From JBDGPU01 sp042219525 (lineage in GTDB: Archaea; Halobacteriota; Halobacteria; Halobacteriales; Haloferacaceae): DNA of 46,689 bases. Both the position numbers and the translations under genes were made by a program. Positions 41,457-46,689 of the stretch are shown in pieces. Each line of letters starts with the position of its first letter. Positions within the stretch are counted from its first letter, which is position 1. The notes under the pieces are model-generated. The model did not search any database, had not been told where the DNA came from, and was given only the letters and a program-made list of their open reading frames with translations. Location: the NCBI GenBank assembly GCA_042219525.1, contig JBDGPU010000133.1, positions 1-46,689 on the forward strand, written 5' to 3'.

Positions 41457-43130
41457 GTGGTTACGCTGGTTAACCTCAAGGCCTACTGGCGGTTCCTGGT
41501 CACGATCCGGCAGTTCTCGCCCCTGATCGTCGCGTACTGGCGCGACCGGAAGCGATACTTCCTGTTCGGGGGTGGCCGCGAAGTCGGTCCGGAAACGCAG
41601 CGCGAGCGCGCCGAGACGCTCCTCGACATCCTGCTCACGCTCGGCCCGACGTTCATCAAGCTCGGGCAGCTGCTGTCGACGCGCCCGGACATCCTCCCGC
41701 CGGCGTACATCGACGTCCTCTCGCGACTGCAGGACGACGTCCCGCCGGCGCCGTGGGACGAGTCGAAGGAGGTCATCGAGGCCGAACTCGGCCCCGTCGA
41801 GGAGACGTTCGACGACTTCGACACCGACCCCATCTCGGGCGCGAGCCTCGGCCAGGTGTACACCGCGACGTACGACGGCGACCCCGTCGCCGTGAAGATC
41901 AGGCGGCCGGGCATCGAGGACCTCGTCGAGGCCGACCTCCGCGTCGTCAAGTGGTCGCTTCCGTTCGTCAAGCGCGTCATCGGGGAGGGTCGCGCCTTCT
42001 CGCTGGAGAACCTCGCCGACGAGTTCGCGAAGACGATCCGGCAGGAGATGGACTACCGGCGCGAGCGCGAGATGCTCGAGGAGATCCGCGACAACTTCAC
42101 CGACGACGAGGCGATCCGGATCCCGAACGCCTATCCGACCGCCTCAGGGCCGCGGGTACTCACGATGCAGTACATCCCCGGAACGAAGATCAACGACGTG
42201 GAGGGGCTCGAAGCCAAGGGCCACGACCCGACAGCGCTGGCGACGGCGCTCCAGCGCGCGTACCTCCAGATGATCATCGACGACGGCGTCTTCCACGCCG
42301 ACCCGCACCCGGGGAACCTCGCCGTCGACGACGACGGCGCCATCGTCTTCTACGACTTCGGGATGTCCGGCCGCGTCGACCCGTTCATCCAGGGGAAGAT
42401 CGTCGACTTCTACGTCGCGGTCGCGAGCCAGGACATCGACGCCATCCTCGACACGCTCATCGACATGGGCACGCTGTCGCCGGAGGCCGACCGCGAGGTG
42501 ATGGGCGACGTGATGGAACTGGCCATCGCCGACGCGCGCGGCGAGGACATCGAGCAGTACCGCGTCAACCAGATCATCCAGCAGGTGGAGTCGACCATCT
42601 ACGAGTTCCCGCTCCGCCTCCCCCGGAACCTCGCCTTAGTCCTCCGCGTCGCCACCGTCGTCGAGGGCGTCTGCGTCACCCTCGATCCGGAGTTCGACTT
42701 CATCGCGACGGCGACGGACTACCTCCGGGAACAGGGCTACTACGAGGAGACTGCCCGCGACCTCGCGCGCGACGCCGGCCAGCAGCTGCAGGACACCGCG
42801 GAAGCGCTCGTCACCGTCCCGCCGAAGCTCGACAACGTGCTCGACCGGGCACAGCGCGACGACCTGCAGTTCACCGTCGCCATCGAGGACGAGTCGGGCG
42901 TGCTCGACAAGCTCGCGCTCCGGATCTCCTTTGCCGTCCTCCTCGCCGTCGGCGTGCTGACGGCGACGATCCTCTACTCCTTTTCGGGGGCGTGGCGGCT
43001 CGCGGCCGTCGTCCTCGCGCTATCGTCGCCACTCGCCATCGCGCTCTACCGTTCCTTCCGCAAGAAGAAGGGGATCCGCGCGCAGCCGCAGTTCACGCGC
43101 CAGCAGATGCGGCAGCGACGGGAGGACTGA
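41457..43130 (+). CDS. ABC1/AarF/UbiB-family atypical kinase
   Basis: A 557-residue protein beginning at GTG 41457-41459. It has the KxGQ motif PTFIKLGQLLSTRPDILP (Lys68 to Gln71), EASLGQVYTATYDGDPVAVKI-like Ala-rich loop (SGASLGQVYTA) and the invariant Lys in VAVKIRRPGI. The catalytic and metal loops are DDGVFHADPHPGNLAVDD and FYDFGMSGRVD. Two hydrophobic segments near the C-terminus (LRISFAVLLAVGVLTATILYS; LAAVVLALSSPLAIALY) anchor it in the membrane. UbiB-type proteins support quinone lipid biosynthesis. The gene follows the Hsp20-like gene by three bases. Confidence 0.94.
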   Translation: MVTLVNLKAYWRFLVTIRQFSPLIVAYWRDRKRYFLFGGGREVGPETQRERAETLLDILLTLGPTFIKLGQLLSTRPDILPPAYIDVLSRLQDDVPPAPWDESKEVIEAELGPVEETFDDFDTDPISGASLGQVYTATYDGDPVAVKIRRPGIEDLVEADLRVVKWSLPFVKRVIGEGRAFSLENLADEFAKTIRQEMDYRREREMLEEIRDNFTDDEAIRIPNAYPTASGPRVLTMQYIPGTKINDVEGLEAKGHDPTALATALQRAYLQMIIDDGVFHADPHPGNLAVDDDGAIVFYDFGMSGRVDPFIQGKIVDFYVAVASQDIDAILDTLIDMGTLSPEADREVMGDVMELAIADARGEDIEQYRVNQIIQQVESTIYEFPLRLPRNLALVLRVATVVEGVCVTLDPEFDFIATATDYLREQGYYEETARDLARDAGQQLQDTAEALVTVPPKLDNVLDRAQRDDLQFTVAIEDESGVLDKLALRISFAVLLAVGVLTATILYSFSGAWRLAAVVLALSSPLAIALYRSFRKKKGIRAQPQFTRQQMRQRRED

Positions 43131-43226
43131 CGACGCCACCGAACTCGCTGCGGCGAGGCCCAGTCGCGGTGACCGTCTCGAACGGACTGCTGGCCGCTTC
43201 GCAGCCACCGCTGATTCGGCGTTTCG

Positions 43227-44012
43227 TTATTGCGGGTCGGTCGCAACGAAGAGCCCGGTGTTCTTCGTGATCTCGAAGACGCCGTCCTCGCTCCGCTCGC
43301 GAACGCGCTCGACGAACTCCGCGACGTGCTCCCGCGAGAACTCGGGCCGCGAGAGCGCGTAGGCGACGAGCGGGTCCATCTCGGGCACTCGAAGCGAGCC
43401 CGGGTAGGTGGCCGACTCGACCGTCTCGAAGGAGCGGCGCAGTTGCGCGCGGCCGTTCTCCAGCGTGAAGTTGCTCGGTCGCGCGACGTCGCCATCGACG
43501 CAGGCGTCGATGACGTCGAGTACCTCCGCCATGTGGCCGGCCCCGTTCGTCGTCGCGTAGAGCGTTCCGGAGGGCCTGAGTACGTCGGCGATCTCGGCGA
43601 TCGCCCGTTCCCGGTCGGGCACGTGATAGAGCATGTGATTGGCGGTCACCGCGTCGAACGTGGACCCATGGAAGGGAATGGATCGCGCGTCCACCTGGGC
43701 GACCGCGGTCCCGGGCCGGGACGCGGCGACGCGCTCGCTCGCCTCGGTGACCATCTCCGGGGAGCGGTCCGTGAGTACGAGGTCCCAGGACGCCGGAATC
43801 GACTCGCGAACGTCCGGCCAGAGGTCGCCGTCGCCACAGCCGAGCGAGAGGATCCGACTCGCGGCCGGGAGTTCCATTTGCTGGAAGATCCACTCGCGGA
43901 GATCCACGTCGGCCGTGCTGAACCGGTCGTGGAGCTGAACCCGCGCCGAGAGGTTCGCACTGTCACCGTACTGCGTCGCGAGTTCCGCGGCGTCCGTTTT
44001 CCAGTCCGGCAT
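43227..44012 (-). CDS. class I SAM-dependent methyltransferase
   Basis: A 261-residue protein from ATG 44010-44012. Motif I is RILSLGCGDGDLWPDV, motif II follows with DLVLTDRSPEMV, and the post-motif region reads VDARSIPFHGSTFDAVTANH. MLYHVPDRERAIAEIADVLRPSG is the typical end of the SAM-binding part, as in methyltransferase_11. Substrate is not predictable. TTTATCA, 27-29 bases upstream of that ATG, sets the start and excludes a 27-codon extension. It converges with the ABC1 gene. Confidence 0.9.
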   Translation of the reverse strand: MPDWKTDAAELATQYGDSANLSARVQLHDRFSTADVDLREWIFQQMELPAASRILSLGCGDGDLWPDVRESIPASWDLVLTDRSPEMVTEASERVAASRPGTAVAQVDARSIPFHGSTFDAVTANHMLYHVPDRERAIAEIADVLRPSGTLYATTNGAGHMAEVLDVIDACVDGDVARPSNFTLENGRAQLRRSFETVESATYPGSLRVPEMDPLVAYALSRPEFSREHVAEFVERVRERSEDGVFEITKNTGLFVATDPQ

Positions 44013-44036
44013 CACCTCCCAATCCGCAGGTGTCCA

Positions 44037-44043
44037 TGATAAA
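44037..44043 (-). promoter_or_regulatory. TATA box of the methyltransferase gene
   Basis: Minus-strand TTTATCA is centred 28 bases before ATG 44012. Confidence 0.55.
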
Positions 44044-44185
44044 TGTCCGTACCTCAAAGGGGGAGTCCGCCCAGAAACCACTCGCCGGGCCACGCCACCA
44101 GACAGCGGTTGGCGGTGTCGACGCGAAGGGGTCGACGGCGGACCGCCGGCAGCACTGGATCAGGTGAACTGCGTTTCACTCGAAC

Positions 44186-44191
44186 CTATTT
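44186..44191 (+). promoter_or_regulatory. TATA-like element of the zinc-ribbon gene
   Basis: ACCTATTTGTATC is centred about 28 bases before ATG 44216. Confidence 0.45.
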
Positions 44192-44215
44192 GTATCAATA
44201 GATCAACCGACAGTC

Positions 44216-44410
44216 ATGGAGTTCCGCTGTGTGTGTGGTGAGGTGGTGTCGATCCAGGAAGACGGAGGTGAATCGGAGTTGAACGTCCGGGCGACCTGTG
44301 GGGCCTGTGAGACGAACTACGCAGTGACGATAACGCCGTTCGGCATGGAACCCGAGGGCAGTGTGGGTATGTCCGACGTTGCCGCCGACGAGGTCACCGC
44401 CGGCGAGTAG
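44216..44410 (+). CDS. small zinc-ribbon protein (64 residues)
   Basis: A 64-residue protein with two cysteine knuckles: CVC at residues 5-7 and CGAC at 28-31, separated by an acidic beta-hairpin region. A short hydrophobic segment (NYAVTITPFGM) and an acidic tail follow. This is a small zinc-binding ribbon as is common in haloarchaea. A TATA-like element lies 28 bases upstream of ATG 44216. Function unknown. It lies between the methyltransferase (divergent) and serS. Confidence 0.7.
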   Translation: MEFRCVCGEVVSIQEDGGESELNVRATCGACETNYAVTITPFGMEPEGSVGMSDVAADEVTAGE

Positions 44411-44483
44411 CCGGTGCGAGCGACGAAAGGGACCGGTTACCGACGAACTGTCGTTCGCGAACCGTTGCCGATGCTCCGATACG

Positions 44484-44489
44484 GTTTTC
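44484..44489 (+). promoter_or_regulatory. TATA-like element of serS
   Basis: ACGGTTTTCC is centred about 28 bases before ATG 44515; it is a weak T-rich match. Confidence 0.35.
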
Positions 44490-44514
44490 CGCCGGCCCGA
44501 CAAGCCTGTAGCAA

Positions 44515-45888
44515 ATGCTGTCGCGACAGTTCGTCCGCGAGAACCCCGAGACGGTGCGAGAAGCCCTCGACAAGAAGGGCGTCGACGTCGACCTCGACCA
44601 CGTCCTCGAGATCGACGAGGAATGGCGCGAGCTGAAGGCCGAGGGCGACGACCTTCGCCACGAGCGCAACGAGGTCTCCTCGAAGATCGGCGATCTCAAG
44701 CAGGAAGGCAAGGAGGAGGAGGCCCAGGAGGCCATCGAGCGCTCGCAGGTGCTCAAGGAGAAGCTCCAGGAGGTCGAAGCCCGCGCCGACGAGCTCGAAA
44801 GCGAGCTGGAAGAGGCGCTGCTCCGGCTCCCACAGATCCCCGACGACTCGGTGCCGGTCGGGGCCGACGAGTCCGAGAACGTCGAGCGCCGCCGCGAGCT
44901 GTACGAGGACCGCCACGAGCTTCCGGACGAGATCGTGCCCCACTACGACCTCGGTGAGGAGCTGGAGATCCTCGACTTCCAGCGCGGCGCGAAGGTCTCC
45001 GGCGAGGGCTTCTACTTCCTGAAAGGGGACGGGGCCAAACTGGAGCACGCCCTCATCCAGTTCATGCTCGACGTCCACCGCGAGCAGGGCTACGAGGACG
45101 TCTTCCCGCCGGTGCCCGTGAACAGCCGGTCGATGCAGGGCACCGGCCAGTTCCCGAAGTTCACCGAGGACGCCTACCGCGTCGAGGGCCGGAACGACGA
45201 GGAGTACGAGGACGAGGACCTGTGGCTCCTCCCGACGGCGGAGGTGCCCGTCACGAACCTCCATCGCGACGAGATCCTGCTCGACGAGGACCTCCCGCTG
45301 AAGTACCAGGCCTACTCGCCCAACTTCCGACAGGAGGCGGGCGAGCACGGCACCGAGACGCGCGGCATCGTGCGCGTCCACCAGTTCAACAAGGTCGAGC
45401 TCGTCAACTTCGTGCCGCCGGAGGAGAGCTACGACCGCTTCGACGAGCTCGTCGGCGAAGCGGAATCGGTGCTCGACCGGCTCGGCCTCCCCTACCGCAT
45501 CCTCGAGATGTGTACCGGTGACCTCGGGTTCACGCAGGCGAAGAAGTACGACATCGAAGTCTGGGCCCCGGGCGACGACATGCCCGAAGGCCCCGACGCC
45601 GGCGGGCGCTGGCTGGAGGTCTCCTCCGTCTCGAACTTCGAGGCGTTCCAGGCGCGCCGCGCGGGCATCCAGTACCGCGAGGAGCACCACGAGGCAGCCG
45701 AGCACCTCCACACCCTGAACGGCTCGGGCGTCGCGGTGCCGCGCGTGATGGTCGCCATCCTGGAGTACTACCAGAACGAGGACGGCACCGTCACCGTGCC
45801 GGAGCCGCTCCGCCCGTATATGGGTGGTCAGGAGATCATCGAGGGCCACGAATCGGTGGGCGAGGCCGCGCTCGGTAGCGACGACTGA
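44515..45888 (+). CDS. serS: seryl-tRNA synthetase
   Basis: A 457-residue class II synthetase. The N-terminal coiled-coil arm (about residues 30-110, LKAEGDDLRHERNEVSSKIG ... VEARADELESELEEALL) binds tRNA-Ser. Motif 2 is FRQEAGEHGTETRGIVRVHQF, the serine-binding TAEVPV precedes it, and motif 3 is EVSSVSNFEAFQARRAGIQY. It charges serine onto tRNA-Ser. The arm and motifs are those of the common (bacterial-type) SerRS rather than the rare methanogen form. Start ATG 44515. Confidence 0.97.
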   Translation: MLSRQFVRENPETVREALDKKGVDVDLDHVLEIDEEWRELKAEGDDLRHERNEVSSKIGDLKQEGKEEEAQEAIERSQVLKEKLQEVEARADELESELEEALLRLPQIPDDSVPVGADESENVERRRELYEDRHELPDEIVPHYDLGEELEILDFQRGAKVSGEGFYFLKGDGAKLEHALIQFMLDVHREQGYEDVFPPVPVNSRSMQGTGQFPKFTEDAYRVEGRNDEEYEDEDLWLLPTAEVPVTNLHRDEILLDEDLPLKYQAYSPNFRQEAGEHGTETRGIVRVHQFNKVELVNFVPPEESYDRFDELVGEAESVLDRLGLPYRILEMCTGDLGFTQAKKYDIEVWAPGDDMPEGPDAGGRWLEVSSVSNFEAFQARRAGIQYREEHHEAAEHLHTLNGSGVAVPRVMVAILEYYQNEDGTVTVPEPLRPYMGGQEIIEGHESVGEAALGSDD

Positions 45889-45954
45889 TCAACGAGGAAA
45901 TCGGGACCGCACCGTCGGTGTCGTCGCGACCCCTGACGAGTCCGATTTTTGCCG

Positions 45955-46281
45955 TTACTCCGAGTACGTGTCGAGGCTGGCGAGCGTCCCCTCCTCTACC
46001 GTGAAGAGGTCGACGAACCGGAACAGTTCCGCGCCGGCGCTGTCGAGCAGGCGCCCCTGGACGGCGACCTCGTCGCCCTTCGAGTAGACGCCGTCGACCT
46101 CGTGGTCGGTGTCGGTCATCGGCCGCTCGTCGCGCATGAACCGGACGAACTCGCCACGCCCGTCGAGCGTCCGGTCCGGCCGGTAGTGTGTGAACTCCGG
46201 GTCGAGAATGGCCGCCAGCCGGTCGTAGTCGCCGGCGTCGATCGCGTCGTAATAGGCGCGGGCGAGGTCCTCGGCGTTCAT
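45955..46281 (-). CDS. NTF2-like (SnoaL-type) protein
   Basis: A 108-residue cone-shaped-fold protein. MNAEDLARAYYDAIDAGDYDRL is the first helix, followed by AAILDPEFTHYRPDRTLDGR, then curved sheet strands EVAVQGRLLDSAGAELFRF and VDLFTVEEGTLASLDTY. The family covers enzymes and ligand-binding proteins, so no specific reaction is assigned. The ATG at 46279-46281 has GTTTATTC 25-32 bases upstream. It converges with serS. Confidence 0.85.
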   Translation of the reverse strand: MNAEDLARAYYDAIDAGDYDRLAAILDPEFTHYRPDRTLDGRGEFVRFMRDERPMTDTDHEVDGVYSKGDEVAVQGRLLDSAGAELFRFVDLFTVEEGTLASLDTYSE

Positions 46282-46305
46282 GTGTACCGGGTGGGCTGGC
46301 TAACC

Positions 46306-46313
46306 GAATAAAC
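46306..46313 (-). promoter_or_regulatory. TATA box of the NTF2-like gene
   Basis: Minus-strand GTTTATTC is centred 28 bases before ATG 46281. Confidence 0.6.
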
Positions 46314-46396
46314 GTACGGCTCAGTCTTCTCGGTCGGCGTCCGTTTATAAGTCGGCTTGCTCGATGCGGATTGTCGCTGGACTTGGTTCGAAGTCG

Positions 46397-46545
46397 GATG
46401 AACAGGTGCAGACGGTGCTGCGCTGGACAGCATCGCCAGCGACCAGAAAGCACTCGGCCGCTCTGTCTTATAAACTGGATGAACAGGTGCAGACGCTGCT
46501 GCACTTGACAGCACCGCAAACGTCCAGAAAGCCCTCGGCCGCTCG
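46397..46545. repeat. 81-bp tandem duplication with TATA-like motif
   Basis: GATGAACAGGTGCAGACG recurs with a period of 81 bases (46397 and 46478), and further matches through CAGAAAGC and CTCGGCCGCT make almost two full copies. One copy boundary has CTTATAAACT, and a TTTATAAG occurs at 46343. One plus-strand frame reads ALDSIASDQKALGRS in copy 1 and ALDSTANVQKALGRS in copy 2, broken by stops between them. The repeats may be remnants of a gene end or a duplicated promoter region. Confidence 0.6.
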
Positions 46546-46547
46546 CG

Positions 46548-46612
46548 GTCGCTGAGCGACATATCCGCGCCTCTCCGCACCGCCCGGCGCGGATAGGGGT
46601 CGGCTCAGCGAC
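46548..46612. ncRNA. long nested hairpin, possible structured RNA or strong terminator
   Basis: Two perfect inverted repeats are nested. The outer arms are GTCGCTGAGC (46548-46557) and GCTCAGCGAC (46603-46612). The inner arms are TATCCGCGCC (46562-46571) and GGCGCGGATA (46586-46595), with a 14-base loop and small internal bulges. Twenty base pairs over 65 bases is well beyond what is common nearby. It could be a non-coding RNA, a terminator of a gene beyond the window edge, or a mobile-element end. Confidence 0.4.
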
Positions 46613-46689
46613 TCCCCTGCGGCGCGACCGGCCGTCGCCCTTTCAGTCCGCCAGGACAGCACCGCCCAGCCACCGCGACAGCGACGGCA

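Noticed and set aside
43227..44093. Methyltransferase start at 44093
   Set aside because: The extension is basic and the TATA box TTTATCA lies within it.
44437..45849. A 470-residue minus-strand frame
   Set aside because: Antisense of serS; composition is an artefact of the acidic gene opposite.

Overview
The window is haloarchaeal chromosome (class Halobacteria). Proteins are strongly acidic. Archaeal ribosomal proteins S19e and S6e, a CetZ tubulin-like protein, PGF-CTERM surface proteins and the siroheme-dependent heme route are present. Many genes have a TATA-like element about 25-30 bases upstream of the start codon, the leaderless promoter layout usual in this group. The genus cannot be told from the sequence alone.

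Bases 1-9417 are a surface-glycan island. It is visibly AT-rich at the left end and grades toward the GC-rich core. A minus-strand block reads, in transcription order, a thymidylate-kinase-like kinase, a nucleotidyltransferase-fold protein, three family-4 glycosyltransferases and a Wzx/MATE-type flippase. A divergent plus-strand pair encodes another glycosyltransferase and an NAD-dependent sugar epimerase. Together they look like a set that makes and exports a lipid-linked or surface polysaccharide. Bases 9418-11990 are a boundary zone with a broken glycosyltransferase tail, a 45-residue zinc-ribbon protein, a 49-residue membrane protein, a decayed reading frame, and two abutting perfect dyads placed on a TATA box and its predicted start site.

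From 11991 the DNA is GC-rich core: NUDIX hydrolase plus CetZ; two divergent membrane proteins; then a three-gene secreted/surface operon (25.3 to 15.1 kb, minus strand) of a subtilisin-like protease with a beta-helix region and two PKD/Ig PGF-CTERM proteins that share their end modules. After that come a small conserved protein, a site-2 protease, thiamine-monophosphate kinase, a UPF0104-type membrane protein, S19e and a Nif3-like protein.

The heme block (34.3-31.0 kb, minus) is a tightly overlapping operon of a fused AhbA-AhbB siroheme decarboxylase, a SirC/Met8-type dehydrogenase with an unusual Asp/Gly/Asn insert, and glutamyl-tRNA reductase. S6e, a small conserved protein, a lipoate-protein-ligase family member and an archaeal LytM/M23-like protein follow. 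Next is a molybdopterin operon of two MoeA proteins (one fused to a substrate-binding-like domain) with a DUF4385 gene. An Hsp20-like protein coupled to an ABC1/UbiB kinase, a methyltransferase, a zinc-ribbon microprotein, seryl-tRNA synthetase and an NTF2-like protein close the coding part. The last 300 bases carry an 81-bp tandem repeat and a long nested hairpin.

No rRNA, tRNA, CRISPR array or complete insertion sequence was seen. The best leads for something undescribed are the kinase/nucleotidyltransferase pair, the protease-PGF operon, the LytM-like archaeal protein, and the two structured non-coding sites (10843-10899 and 46548-46612). All functions are inferred by reading motifs; no database search was run.
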